Positions 17,243 to 26,541 are shown, numbered from the stretch's first letter. The stretch is 64,000 nt of DNA from DAMBHY01 sp032068765 (GCA_032068765.1 DAMBHY010000011.1:10957-74956); one strand, 5' to 3'. Notes: generated by a model not told the origin, from the letters alone. Program-made: numbers and translations.

Positions 17243-17947
17243 ATGTCTACTAAACGTCACATTGAAGATAAAACCGAAAAGAACTTAGAAGCTTTCGAAG
17301 AGAAATTAACTTCGTCAGAACAATTCCTTGAAAAAAACCAACGTAGAATTCTTATTGGAGTGGGAGTAGTAATTGCATTGGTTGGTCTGGCTTTTGCATA
17401 TCAATACTTATACAAAATTCCAAAAAATAGAAAAGCTGAAGCTGCTATTTTCCCAGGCGAACGTTATTTTCAGGAAGGAAGAGATTCTTTAGCGTTATTT
17501 GGAGATGGAAATGGTTTCATAGGCTTTGAAGAAGTGATAAAACAATATGGTGGTACTAATACCAGCAATTTAGCACATGCATATGCCGGAATTTCTTACA
17601 ACCGTTTAGGTAAAAATGACAAAGCACTGGAACATCTAAAAAAATTCAGTGCATCTGATATTCTTGTTGCTCCTGCAATCAATGGAAAAATTGGTGACGT
17701 TTATATGGATATGGGAAAAACAGACGAAGCAATATCTTATTTTACTAAAGCTTCTGAAAAAGCTAACGACGTAATGCTTTCACCTATTTATTTGAAAAAA
17801 GCGGGAATTGCTTATTTGAACAACAAGAATTACGACAAAGCAATTGAAATCTTTACAAAAATAAAAGATAAATATTTGAATACTCCAGAAGGACAGGAAG
17901 CAGACAAATACATTACTGCAGCTCAACTTCAAAAGGGTACAAATTAA
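17243..17947 (+). CDS. Membrane-anchored tetratricopeptide repeat protein
   Basis: 234 residues. A charged N-terminal stretch (about 35 residues) precedes one transmembrane helix (ILIGVGVVIALVGLAFAYQYL), followed by a periplasmic part with at least three TPR units: AYAGISYNRLGKNDKALEHL, GDVYMDMGKTDEAISYF and AGIAYLNNKNYDKAIEIF. The architecture resembles YfgM, an inner-membrane protein associated with secretion chaperones. It is 18 bases upstream of ribH and probably co-transcribed, though a functional link is not apparent. Confidence 0.85.
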   Translation: MSTKRHIEDKTEKNLEAFEEKLTSSEQFLEKNQRRILIGVGVVIALVGLAFAYQYLYKIPKNRKAEAAIFPGERYFQEGRDSLALFGDGNGFIGFEEVIKQYGGTNTSNLAHAYAGISYNRLGKNDKALEHLKKFSASDILVAPAINGKIGDVYMDMGKTDEAISYFTKASEKANDVMLSPIYLKKAGIAYLNNKNYDKAIEIFTKIKDKYLNTPEGQEADKYITAAQLQKGTN

Positions 17948-17965
17948 TTTTATACTTTACAATAA

Positions 17966-18457
17966 ATGGCAACCACACTACAAAACCTTTCTTCTTACGA
18001 AGTAGAAAAGGTACCTTCGGGTAAAGATTATAGATTTGGGATTGTTGTTGCCGAATGGAATTCTGCCATTACAACCAAACTCCTTAATGGTGCATACAAT
18101 ACACTACTAAAGTTTGACGTTGCAAAAGAAAACATCATTATTGAAATGGTTCCCGGAAGTTTTGAATTGACCTATGCCGCAAAACTTCTGATAGAAAAAG
18201 CGAATGTAGATGCTGTGATAATTTTGGGATGCGTTATTCAAGGTGATACACCACATTTTACGTTTGTTTGTGAGAGCGTTACACAAGGGAGTACACAATT
18301 AAATTTAAATTATGATACACCTGTTGTTTTCGGGCTTATCACAACAAATACTTTAGAACAGGCAGAGGCACGTTCTGGTGGAAATTTAGGAAACAAAGGC
18401 GATGAAGCAGCAGTGACCGCACTCAAAATGGCATCGCTAAAAAGTAAATATAAATAA
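17966..18457 (+). CDS. ribH: 6,7-dimethyl-8-ribityllumazine synthase
   Basis: 163 residues, normal length. It performs the penultimate step of riboflavin synthesis. Family motifs are VAEWNSAITTKLLNGA near residue 27, VPGSFELTYAAK near 62, and the GCVIQGDTPHFTFVCE stretch with the catalytic histidine near 96. No FMN riboswitch was seen, and no other rib gene is in the window. Confidence 0.96.
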   Translation: MATTLQNLSSYEVEKVPSGKDYRFGIVVAEWNSAITTKLLNGAYNTLLKFDVAKENIIIEMVPGSFELTYAAKLLIEKANVDAVIILGCVIQGDTPHFTFVCESVTQGSTQLNLNYDTPVVFGLITTNTLEQAEARSGGNLGNKGDEAAVTALKMASLKSKYK

Positions 18458-18492
18458 ATCGGATTATCTTTTCCCGTTTTATAAAATTATAT

Positions 18493-18500
18493 TATCTTTG
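18493..18500 (+). promoter_or_regulatory. Probable -7 box of the tRNA-Tyr/tRNA-Gly transcript
   Basis: TATCTTTG fits TAnnTTTG and ends 15 bases before tRNA-Tyr. The -33 region has T-rich sequence but no exact TTG. Confidence 0.55.
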
Positions 18501-18515
18501 TGCCCTCAAAGCAAT

Positions 18516-18598
18516 GGGCAGTTACCAGAGTGGCCAAATGGGGCTGACTGTAACTCAGCTGGCTTTCGCCTTCGGTGGTTCGAATCCATCACTGCCCA
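18516..18598 (+). tRNA. tRNA-Tyr (GUA)
   Basis: 83 bases with the long variable arm expected of bacterial tRNA-Tyr. Acceptor arms GGGCAGT/ACTGCCC pair perfectly; the anticodon loop CTGTAAC gives GUA; the discriminator is A and CCA is not encoded. Confidence 0.97.
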
Positions 18599-18631
18599 CT
18601 TTTTTTATATTTGCTTATTGGCAAATAAACT

Positions 18632-18704
18632 GCGGAAGTAGCTCAGTTGATAGAGCATTAGCCTTCCAAGCTGAGGGTCGCGGGTTTGAGCCCCGTCTTC
18701 CGCT
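18632..18704 (+). tRNA. tRNA-Gly (UCC)
   Basis: 73 bases. Acceptor arms GCGGAAG/CTTCCGC pair perfectly; the anticodon loop CTTCCAA gives UCC; discriminator T. It lies 33 bases after tRNA-Tyr and shares its transcript. Confidence 0.97.
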
Positions 18705-18711
18705 CTCTTTC

Positions 18712-18748
18712 AAAGGGTATTATCTCGATTTCGTTGATAATACCCTTT
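18712..18748 (+). terminator. Terminator after tRNA-Gly
   Basis: Thirteen-base perfect arms (18712-18724 and 18736-18748) start 8 bases after the tRNA. The T tract is imperfect. The MATE gene begins 26 bases later, so some read-through into it is possible. Confidence 0.75.
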
Positions 18749-18774
18749 ATTTATTTACAAACGGAATCCACTTA

Positions 18775-20124
18775 ATGAAAGAAAAGCAAATTAGAGATTT
18801 AACGCAGGGCAATATTTCTAACCAATTATTTGCTTTAGCAATCCCTCTCATGGCCATGAGTTTTATACAAATGGCATACAATTTGGTTGACCTCGCTTGG
18901 ATTGGACGTTTGAACAGTAAAATTGTTGCAGCAGTAGGGACAGTAGGTTTACTCACCTGGATGCTTAACTCCCTCGCCTTAATTTCAAAAATCGGAGCCG
19001 AAATTTCTATCGGACAATCAATCGGAGCAAAAAACTACAAAAAAGCTTCCATTTATGCTTCACATACCACAACTATAGCCGCTTTTCTTGGAATTGTATT
19101 TACATTTTTATTTTGCACTTTCCCCGATATTTTTATTTCGTTCTACGACCTTGATGAAGATATTTCTATAGTTGCAACAAAATTTTTAAGAGTCATTTCC
19201 ATAGGGATACCTTTTATATTCCTGATTCTTAATTTTTCGGGAATCTATATTGGTTCAGGAAGAAGTGATATCCCGTTTTATTTTAATGCTGCAGGATTGG
19301 TTCTGAATATGATATTGGATCCTATTGCAATTTTTGTATTTAAGTGGGGTGCTTTGGGGGCGGCTATAGCCACTGTATTTTCTCAATTTGTCGTTTTGTC
19401 ACTTTTCATTTGGCATATAAAGAAATATGGAATTTTGAATCACTTTCCTTTCTTTGTAAAAATTGAAAGTTATTTCGTCAAAAGAATTATCTCCTTGGGT
19501 ATACCGATTGCGGCAATGAATGTGTTCTTCGCATTTATAAATATGAGTCTTGTAAGAATATCATTTCAATATGGCGGACATTTAGGAGTTGTCAGTCAAA
19601 CCACGGGAGGACAGATTGAAGCTTTGACGTGGAATACTTCAACAGGTTTTGCGACTGCCTTGGGAAGTTTTGTAGCGCAAAATTATACGGCAAAACAAAT
19701 GAATAGGGTGAATAAGGCATTTCGAACTACGCTCAAAATAATGATGTCTTACGGACTAATTATATCCATACTTTTCATAAACTTCGGACAGGAAATATTT
19801 TCTATATTTGTACCAGAAAATGATGCGTCAATAGCGGGAGGTGCTTATTTATTTGTTTTGGGAATTTCTCAGATTTTCATGATATTGGAACTTACTACCG
19901 AAGGAATGTTCAATGGTTTGGGAAAAACAAAACCGCCTGCAGTTGTAAGTATTGTCTTCAATTTTATGCGTATTCCCCTCGCCTATTTTTTTGCCGAAAG
20001 AATGGGAATAACAGGAGTCTGGTGGGCAATAACCACATCTTCGATTATTAAAGGTTCCTTATTACTGATTTGGTACTTACGCACGCAGCATAAAATAAAA
20101 ACTGAATACATTACATCATTATAA
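18775..20124 (+). CDS. MATE family efflux transporter
   Basis: 449 residues from the ATG at 18775. The frame happens to be open through both tRNA genes upstream, so any longer start is an artefact. About twelve hydrophobic segments in two homologous halves are visible, with MATE features ISNQLFALAIPLMAMSFIQMAYN at the start and the GAALATV-like GAALGAAIATVFSQ region near residue 185. It probably exports cationic drugs or organic waste in exchange for Na+ or H+. Substrate cannot be read from the sequence. Confidence 0.92.
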   Translation: MKEKQIRDLTQGNISNQLFALAIPLMAMSFIQMAYNLVDLAWIGRLNSKIVAAVGTVGLLTWMLNSLALISKIGAEISIGQSIGAKNYKKASIYASHTTTIAAFLGIVFTFLFCTFPDIFISFYDLDEDISIVATKFLRVISIGIPFIFLILNFSGIYIGSGRSDIPFYFNAAGLVLNMILDPIAIFVFKWGALGAAIATVFSQFVVLSLFIWHIKKYGILNHFPFFVKIESYFVKRIISLGIPIAAMNVFFAFINMSLVRISFQYGGHLGVVSQTTGGQIEALTWNTSTGFATALGSFVAQNYTAKQMNRVNKAFRTTLKIMMSYGLIISILFINFGQEIFSIFVPENDASIAGGAYLFVLGISQIFMILELTTEGMFNGLGKTKPPAVVSIVFNFMRIPLAYFFAERMGITGVWWAITTSSIIKGSLLLIWYLRTQHKIKTEYITSL

Positions 20125-20147
20125 ATTCGATTCAATATATTTTAGTT

Positions 20148-20155
20148 TATATTTG
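20148..20155 (+). promoter_or_regulatory. Probable -7 box of the PPIase gene
   Basis: TATATTTG fits TAnnTTTG, 18 bases before the start codon; no clear -33 TTG. Confidence 0.4.
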
Positions 20156-20173
20156 TAATAAGAATTTATTCAT

Positions 20174-20884
20174 ATGAAAACTCAAAATAAATTGGCATTA
20201 CTACTGTCACTTCTTATTTTATCCTTTTCCTGTACAACAACACGCATGGGCAGTCAGCGCGAACAAAAAGTGTTAGTTGAAACAACCGAAGGCAATATTA
20301 CGCTAAAGCTGTATAACGAAACGCCTTTACACCGAAATAACTTCATCAAGCTTGTGAAAACAAAAAAATATGACGGATTACTCTTCCACCGTGTGATTGA
20401 TAAATTTATGATTCAAGGTGGAGATCCTGATTCAAAGAATGCGACAAAAGACGCGAGTTTAGGAAATGGTGATGTTGGATATACAATCCCTGCAGAAATT
20501 CGGACTCCAAAAATTTATCATAAATATGGAGCTTTGGCTGCTGCACGCGAAAGTGATGAAGTTAATCCAACAAAGGCATCGTCAGGAATTCAATTTTATA
20601 TTGTAGTTGGAAAGAAGTTTACAAAAGAAGAGTTGTTAAAAACAGAAAAAGGAAAGATTTCCAGATACGGACATTCAAATGATTCAACCTATAAATACAG
20701 TGACAAAGCCATAGAGGATTATACAACTGTTGGAGGTACGCCACATTTGGATGGCAATTATACGGTATATGGAGAGGTTTTGTCAGGCATGCCGATTGTT
20801 GAAAAAATTTCTAAAGCAAAAACCAACTCCGAAGATAGACCAGTGAATGATATCAGAATCATTAAGATGAAACTCATTCGCTAA
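20174..20884 (+). CDS. Cyclophilin-type peptidyl-prolyl isomerase, lipoprotein
   Basis: 236 residues. A lipoprotein signal ends in LILSFSC (lipid-anchored Cys about residue 20), so the enzyme sits on an envelope membrane facing the periplasm. The cyclophilin core is clear: TEGNITLKLYNETPLHRNNF, FHRVIDKFMIQGGDP with the catalytic arginine, and SSGIQFYIVVG. An insertion of about 40 residues (KEELLKTEKGKISR to EDYTTVGG) before the last strands is larger than in compact bacterial cyclophilins. It assists folding of exported proteins. Confidence 0.94.
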   Translation: MKTQNKLALLLSLLILSFSCTTTRMGSQREQKVLVETTEGNITLKLYNETPLHRNNFIKLVKTKKYDGLLFHRVIDKFMIQGGDPDSKNATKDASLGNGDVGYTIPAEIRTPKIYHKYGALAAARESDEVNPTKASSGIQFYIVVGKKFTKEELLKTEKGKISRYGHSNDSTYKYSDKAIEDYTTVGGTPHLDGNYTVYGEVLSGMPIVEKISKAKTNSEDRPVNDIRIIKMKLIR

Positions 20885-20915
20885 TTTACTCATTTCCAAT
20901 ACAAATATAGATAAC

Positions 20916-21755
20916 ATGAATTTTGGCAAAGTAGAATTTCCTGAAAAAGTTGATTTCTCTTTACTAGAGGATAATCCATTAACTACAAAGATTCTAAGCC
21001 TTTCTAAAAAAGATGAGCTAAATATTTATGTTGGTTGTGCAAAATGGAACAGGCAAGATTTAAAAGGATTCTATCCTCGAGGAACAAAAGATGAATTGGC
21101 TTATTATTCCACTCGCTTCAACTCTATTGAATTAAACGCAACTTTTTACAAAATGCCAACTGCGTCGCAAGTGGTAAAATGGAAAGATAAAACACCTGAA
21201 AATTTTAAGTTTTTCCCCAAAATAACCCAGTCAATAAGTCATTACAATCGACTGAGAAATGTTCAAGAATTGACACAAATATATTGCGATGCTGTAGCAC
21301 ATTTTGAAGAAAAATTAGGCATGTGTTTTCTTCAGCTTAGAGATGACTATAGTCCTAAAGATTGGGAGTTATTAAGAAAATTCATTCTTGATTTTCCAAA
21401 AGTTATCCCTTTGGCTGTAGAAGTGAGAAATGAGCAATGGTTTGAAGATAAAAAAATGTGGAATGAATATTCTGAATTTTTATCAGAAAATAATGTTACA
21501 AACGTCATCGTTGATACAGCTGGAAGACGTGATATGATGCACATGACACTTACCACAGACGCGGCATTTATCCGTTTTGTGGGTTGTAACATTGATACAA
21601 TAGATCATCAAAGGCTAAATGAATGGGGAGAAAGAATTAAAAAATGGAAAACAGAGGGTTTGAAAAATTTATACTTTTTCGTTCATCAAAATATTGAAGT
21701 TTCATCTCCCCTTTTATCAAACTATTTTTTAGAAAATTCCCTGAAAGACATTTAA
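20916..21755 (+). CDS. DUF72 (COG1801) family TIM-barrel protein
   Basis: 279 residues without signal peptide. Family features are YVGCAKWNRQDLKGFYPRG near residue 38, the FNSIELNATFY strand, and KFFPKITQSISH. DUF72 proteins adopt a TIM-barrel fold; no reaction is established. It follows the PPIase gene by 31 bases on the same strand, and converges on the alanine dehydrogenase-like gene 10 bases further on with no obvious terminator between them. Confidence 0.9.
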   Translation: MNFGKVEFPEKVDFSLLEDNPLTTKILSLSKKDELNIYVGCAKWNRQDLKGFYPRGTKDELAYYSTRFNSIELNATFYKMPTASQVVKWKDKTPENFKFFPKITQSISHYNRLRNVQELTQIYCDAVAHFEEKLGMCFLQLRDDYSPKDWELLRKFILDFPKVIPLAVEVRNEQWFEDKKMWNEYSEFLSENNVTNVIVDTAGRRDMMHMTLTTDAAFIRFVGCNIDTIDHQRLNEWGERIKKWKTEGLKNLYFFVHQNIEVSSPLLSNYFLENSLKDI

Positions 21756-21765
21756 CAACAATATT

Positions 21766-22974
21766 TTAGAATTCATTCAAAAACAGCCCAATATCATTGA
21801 CAGCCAAATTAAAATGGTTGCCTACATAAGAATTCACTAATTTCCCATTATACATATAAAATCCAGAAGCAAAATTTCTGTCAATATGTGCCATTGGTGA
21901 AAATCCTCCACAACTTACAATTTGATTAAATAAATCAGCAATAATATTGCTAAGAGAAATACTAGCTGTCCTCGAAACCCGCGAACTTATACTTTTTTCG
22001 CAAAAATGCACTACACCATGTTTTTCAAACACACGCGTTTGATTTTGTATACAAGCCTCCATAGTTGTTTCAAAACAACCTCCTTGCGCTATTCTTAAAT
22101 CAATTATAATCGCACCTTTTTTCATTTCACGTATCAAATCTTCAGAAATGCGATAGGTATTATTTTTACCAACATATTGCATGGAACCAATCACAACATC
22201 TGCACTTCTAAAAGCATTACGCAAAACCTTACTCTGGAGGGTGGAAGTAAAAATATTTTGTCCAAGTTTATTTTGTAAATTACGAAGCTTTTCGATATCA
22301 TTATCGAAAACACGCACCAATGCCCCTAACGACATTGCCGATTTAGCAGCCGTTGTTCCTGCAATTCCAGCACCAATAATTACTATTTCTGTTGGAGAAA
22401 TTCCGGGAACTCCACCTAGCAAAATGCCTTTCCCTCCGCTTGCGTTACTCAACATCTCCGAAGCTACAGTTATGGAGGCAATACCTTCTATTTCAGAAAT
22501 TGCTGTGACAAAAGGAGACATTTTGGTGTGGTCTTTAATGAACTCGTATGCAATGGCGCTGATTTTTTTCTCAGCCATTATTTTAAGATATTGAATGCAC
22601 AACTGAGGAATGTTTAGAAAGGAAAAAAAAGTGGTACGAGGCTTCATCATAAGTAATTCATCTTCAGTTGGCAAAGCAATCTTCATTATATAGTCAGATT
22701 GTTGATATACTTCTTGTGCTGTATCAACTATTATTACTCCATTTTCTGCATAATTACTATCGGAGTAGTTTATTCCCAATCCTGCACCTGATTCAAAAAT
22801 CACCTGATATCCCATCTCTACAAGAAGTGAAGCAGTTTCTGGAGTGATGGCTAAGCGTTTTTCAATTAACTGGTTTTCTTTTGGGATTCCAATACTACCA
22901 CGAGAATAACTCGTTTCACTTTTCAACAACATCTCCTGAACAAAATATGTTGTGCTTTTGAGAGAATCGTACAT
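21766..22974 (-). CDS. Alanine dehydrogenase/transhydrogenase-alpha-like protein, divergent
   Basis: 402 residues with an N-terminal extension of about 27 residues before the GIPKENQLIEKRLAITPE start of the AlaDH/PNT family. The Rossmann loop IIGAGIAGTTAAKSAMSLGA is intact, so a dinucleotide is probably bound. Two residues essential in alanine dehydrogenase look replaced: the histidine of the YLHL motif is Asn (FSFLNIPQ) and the aspartate of the VDQGGCFE motif is Ala (RIAQGGCFE). Alanine dehydrogenase activity is therefore doubtful. It starts the minus-strand block that ends here, 10 bases after aroK. Confidence 0.7.
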   Translation of the reverse strand: MYDSLKSTTYFVQEMLLKSETSYSRGSIGIPKENQLIEKRLAITPETASLLVEMGYQVIFESGAGLGINYSDSNYAENGVIIVDTAQEVYQQSDYIMKIALPTEDELLMMKPRTTFFSFLNIPQLCIQYLKIMAEKKISAIAYEFIKDHTKMSPFVTAISEIEGIASITVASEMLSNASGGKGILLGGVPGISPTEIVIIGAGIAGTTAAKSAMSLGALVRVFDNDIEKLRNLQNKLGQNIFTSTLQSKVLRNAFRSADVVIGSMQYVGKNNTYRISEDLIREMKKGAIIIDLRIAQGGCFETTMEACIQNQTRVFEKHGVVHFCEKSISSRVSRTASISLSNIIADLFNQIVSCGGFSPMAHIDRNFASGFYMYNGKLVNSYVGNHFNLAVNDIGLFLNEF

Positions 22975-22984
22975 AATGCAAATT

Positions 22985-23527
22985 TTACTCGTTTACAATT
23001 TTGTAAATATAATTTACAATCTGGTGAATTTTATTCTTGCCTGAAATCTTTTGAGTGTCCACAATTATTGAAGCTTTCTGATAAAACTCAATTCGTTCGT
23101 TTAGATGATTTTCAATAAAATTCTCTAGATTTTCAGGGGACTGATTTTTCAAGATTGGGCGAATATTCTTTGATCTTTTAATTCGTAACGCTAATTCTTC
23201 AACACTCGCTTTTATATATATGGTTTTTCCCATTCTATTCATCAAATCCATATTATCGAAAAAGCACGGCGTGCCACCACCTGTGGAAATTACTACATTT
23301 TCAAACTGAGAAACTTCTCGTAAATAACATTGCTCAATTTTACGAAACTCTTCTTCACCCTTTTCGGCAAACAATTCCGAAATTGTTTTATAATATTTAC
23401 TTTCGATAACTTTATCCAAGTCAATGAATTCCAAATCCATTTCTTTAGCTAATAAACGTCCGATGGTAGTTTTACCAACGCCCATATACCCCACTAAAAA
23501 AATACGTTGAAATTTGATTTCAGACAT
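22985..23527 (-). CDS. aroK: Shikimate kinase
   Basis: 180 residues. It phosphorylates shikimate in aromatic amino acid synthesis. The P-loop GYMGVGKTT begins at residue 13, DLEFIDLD follows, and STGGGTPCF is the shikimate-binding glycine-rich loop; the lid arginine region is RSKNIRPIL. Upstream neighbour cls is 19 bases away on the same strand. Confidence 0.96.
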   Translation of the reverse strand: MSEIKFQRIFLVGYMGVGKTTIGRLLAKEMDLEFIDLDKVIESKYYKTISELFAEKGEEEFRKIEQCYLREVSQFENVVISTGGGTPCFFDNMDLMNRMGKTIYIKASVEELALRIKRSKNIRPILKNQSPENLENFIENHLNERIEFYQKASIIVDTQKISGKNKIHQIVNYIYKIVNE

Positions 23528-23546
23528 TGAACTTCAAAAATAAATG

Positions 23547-24968
23547 TTACCACAACGGAGAAAATAATCGTAAAAATGATTCAAAGAATCTCGTAATTTT
23601 TGAACGTTTCAACCAATCTTTTAGTTGTGCTTCTTCACAATCTTGTAGGTCCTTTTCAAAAATTTCTATGGCTTGGGATGCAGTATTTTTGTCGTAAATG
23701 AATGCTTCAACTTCGAAGTTTTGATCAAAACTTCTTGCATCAAAATTGGAAGACCCAATCAATGTTAAGGAATTATCGAAAACCATCAACTTGGAGTGCA
23801 AAAAACCTTTTGTGTAAAAGTATACTTTAACTCCGCACTTCAGCATCGTTTTCACATATGAAAGTGAAGCCATTTGTACAAAATTGACATCTGATCTTTT
23901 GCTAACCATGATTCTTAAATCTACACCTCTGATAGCCGCTGCTTGAAGTGCTTCTATCATCGAATCGGGAGGCAGGAAATAAGGAGTTTGTATGTACGCT
24001 TTTTCCTTGGCATTATAAAGTGCCTGAATAATTCCGTGTGGTATTTCGCGAAATTCTCTGGCAGGACCACTAGTTACAATTTGCATTGGGTTATTTCCAA
24101 AGCTATCTACAGTTGGAAAATACTTTCTGTCATTAATCATTGTCTGTGAAACAAAATACCAATCCAATAGAAATACAGACTGCAAACCATGAACGCCAAC
24201 TCCATGGATACGCACATGTGTATCTCTCCAAATTCCCCAATCAAATCCATTTACATATCGGTCTGCAAAGTTCATTCCTCCTATGTATCCGATTTCTCCG
24301 TCAATCACCACTATTTTACGATGATTACGGTAGTTAAGACGTGAAGTAATGTTTGGTAGTGCAAGTTTGAGGAATGGTTCAATTTCTATTCCGTTTACAC
24401 GATATTTTTCAAAATGCCGTTTCTTAACTTTTTTTGAACCAAAACTGTCGTAAATAATTCTAACTTCAACTCCTTCTTTAGCTTTTCTGATAAGTATTTC
24501 TTGTAGTTTTAGACCTAAAGTATCTTCTTCCAAAGCATAATATTCCAAATGAATATGGTGTTTGGCGTTTTCTATATCCTGAAACAAACTGTCAAATTTG
24601 GAAGTTCCATCCGTAAAGAAATCAACTTTATTGCCATTCAGCAGTTGCGCCTGATTCATCCCTAAAAGTAAATCAATTAACGATTTATGTTCTTCAGGAC
24701 ATGTTGTACTTATTGCATTCGCATCAACCAAACACATATCCTTTATGTTCTTATACATTCTTTTGCTTATGAAATGCTTCCTTGCAAAATCCTGACCGAA
24801 AATAAGATACCAAATAACTCCGATAACGGGAAGAAATACAACTGCCAATACCCAGGCAACTGTCTTAATGGGGTTTCTATTTTCTGAAATTACAATCACA
24901 ACAATTGCTAAAACTGATATGACGTATATCAATTCTAAAAACAGAGCTATGACATTTGCGGTATCCAT
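23547..24968 (-). CDS. cls: Cardiolipin synthase (phospholipase D family)
   Basis: 473 residues. Two N-terminal transmembrane helices (about residues 8-28 and 36-58) precede two HKD active sites, HRKIVVIDGEIGYIGG near residue 220 and HSKLMVFDNSLTLIGSSNFD near 400. It condenses phosphatidylglycerol molecules into cardiolipin at the inner membrane. Length and layout are those of ClsA-type enzymes. It starts 7 bases after the rsgA stop. Confidence 0.95.
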   Translation of the reverse strand: MDTANVIALFLELIYVISVLAIVVIVISENRNPIKTVAWVLAVVFLPVIGVIWYLIFGQDFARKHFISKRMYKNIKDMCLVDANAISTTCPEEHKSLIDLLLGMNQAQLLNGNKVDFFTDGTSKFDSLFQDIENAKHHIHLEYYALEEDTLGLKLQEILIRKAKEGVEVRIIYDSFGSKKVKKRHFEKYRVNGIEIEPFLKLALPNITSRLNYRNHRKIVVIDGEIGYIGGMNFADRYVNGFDWGIWRDTHVRIHGVGVHGLQSVFLLDWYFVSQTMINDRKYFPTVDSFGNNPMQIVTSGPAREFREIPHGIIQALYNAKEKAYIQTPYFLPPDSMIEALQAAAIRGVDLRIMVSKRSDVNFVQMASLSYVKTMLKCGVKVYFYTKGFLHSKLMVFDNSLTLIGSSNFDARSFDQNFEVEAFIYDKNTASQAIEIFEKDLQDCEEAQLKDWLKRSKITRFFESFLRLFSPLW

Positions 24969-24975
24969 AAAAAAA

Positions 24976-25974
24976 TTAAGAACGGTATTTACCTTCTTCT
25001 AAATCTTCTAAAATGTTTAAATATGACAAATAACGGCTTTGGCTAATATAATTTTCATCAACTCCTTTGATAACGGCGCATCCTGGATCGTTCAGGTGTA
25101 AACAGTTATTATATCTGCATTGATGAGAAAATCGGAAAATTTCAGGAAAATAATGTGCTATTTCGCTTTTCTCCATATCTATAATGCCGAAACCTTTAAT
25201 TCCTGGCGTATCCACAATATATCCGCCTTCTTTCAACGGAATCATTTCGGAGAAAGTTGTTGTGTGCATCCCTTTTTGGTGATATTCCGAAATTTTGCCC
25301 ACTTTTCTGGAACTTTCTTCAACAATTTCATTTATCAGGCTTGACTTTCCTACGCCTGAATGACCTGAAATCAATGTAGTTTTTCCTTTAACAAGTTGTC
25401 TAACTTCATCCAACCCTTCACCAGTTTTTGTCGAAATTTTCAATGTTGAGTATCCAATGGTTTTATATAAATGAGTAAGACCATTCAAATAACTATAATC
25501 TAGTTCATCATACAAATCTATTTTGTTGAATACCAAACATACAGGGACTCTATATGCCTCAGCAGTAACCAAAAAACGGTCAATAAAAACGGTGGAAGTA
25601 ATGGGTTCTTTGATGGTAACGATTAACAACGCCAAATCTATATTGGCTGCAAGAATATGAGAATGTTTTGAAAGATTGGAAGCCCTACGAAGAATGTAAT
25701 TTTTTCGTTCCTCTATTTCGGTGATGTATGCCGAATTATCATCATTAACACACAAAATTACATGATCGCCCACCACTACAGGACTTGTGCTGCGAATACC
25801 TTTTAGCCGAAAATTTCCTTTTGCTTGACAATATAATTCTTCTCCGGCATTGGTTTTCACTAAATAATTGTTACCCGTATTTTTAATGACCAATCCTTTT
25901 TCTTCACGACAAGGCGTGAAAAGGGATTGGTCATCATTGTCGGCAATCGACTTCTTTTTCTTTTTTTCTTTCAA
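24976..25974 (-). CDS. rsgA: Ribosome small-subunit-dependent GTPase A
   Basis: Up to 332 residues. A circularly permuted GTPase: G4 NKID comes before G1 GHSGVGKSS and G3 DTPG, with an N-terminal OB fold and a C-terminal zinc site (CRYNNCLHLNDPGC). It releases factors during late 30S assembly. No ATG is available: candidates are TTG at 25974, giving a lysine-rich leader, and TTG at 25893, directly before LVIKNTG where most family members begin. The gene begins 6 bases (or 87) after frr, fitting a translation-factor operon. Confidence 0.93.
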   Translation of the reverse strand: MKEKKKKKSIADNDDQSLFTPCREEKGLVIKNTGNNYLVKTNAGEELYCQAKGNFRLKGIRSTSPVVVGDHVILCVNDDNSAYITEIEERKNYILRRASNLSKHSHILAANIDLALLIVTIKEPITSTVFIDRFLVTAEAYRVPVCLVFNKIDLYDELDYSYLNGLTHLYKTIGYSTLKISTKTGEGLDEVRQLVKGKTTLISGHSGVGKSSLINEIVEESSRKVGKISEYHQKGMHTTTFSEMIPLKEGGYIVDTPGIKGFGIIDMEKSEIAHYFPEIFRFSHQCRYNNCLHLNDPGCAVIKGVDENYISQSRYLSYLNILEDLEEGKYRS

Positions 25975-25980
25975 AATAAG

Positions 25981-26541
25981 TTATACTGTAAGAACTTCTT
26001 TTTCTTTTGCAGCAAACATTTCATCAATTTTCTTGATGTATTTGTCATGCAATTTTTGAATTTCAGCTTCTCCGTCTTTTCCCATATCTTCAGGAAGTCC
26101 GTTTTTCACTTCCTTTTTGATTTCATCAATGGCGTCCCGACGAGCATTTCTTATACTAATTTTTGCGTCTTCAGCTTCGTTTTTGGTTTGTTTTACCAAT
26201 TGTTTACGTCTTTCTTCGGTGAGCGGTGGAATGCCAAGACGAATTACTTCGCCGTTGTTTTCAGGCGTAATGCCTACTTCAGAATCCATAATTGCTTTTT
26301 CTATGACTTTCATCATCGATTTTTCCCATGCCTGAACAACAATTGTTTTGGCATCTGGTGTAGAAATATTTGCAACGTTAGAAAGTGGAACATTACTTCC
26401 ATAATATTCTACCATTATTCCATCCAAAATATGTGCATTAGCTCTTCCGGCACGAATTCGAGAAAATGTTTCATCTAGAAACTCTACAGTCATCTGCATT
26501 TTTTCTTCCGCGTCTTTTTTAATTTTTGAAATTTCAGCCAT
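25981..26541 (-). CDS. frr: Ribosome recycling factor
   Basis: 186 residues, exact family length. Together with EF-G it splits post-termination ribosomes. Typical segments are FSRIRAGRANAHILDGIMVEYYG near residue 30, NGEVIRLGIPPLTEERRKQLVK near 105, and a C-terminal lysine-rich helix. It follows pyrH by 47 bases, the conserved pyrH-frr order. Confidence 0.98.
   Translation of the reverse strand: MAEISKIKKDAEEKMQMTVEFLDETFSRIRAGRANAHILDGIMVEYYGSNVPLSNVANISTPDAKTIVVQAWEKSMMKVIEKAIMDSEVGITPENNGEVIRLGIPPLTEERRKQLVKQTKNEAEDAKISIRNARRDAIDEIKKEVKNGLPEDMGKDGEAEIQKLHDKYIKKIDEMFAAKEKEVLTV

Noticed and set aside
18514..18774. Upstream extension of the MATE reading frame through two tRNA genes
   Set aside because: The extension translates tRNA-Tyr, tRNA-Gly and their terminator; the MATE family starts at the ATG at 18775.
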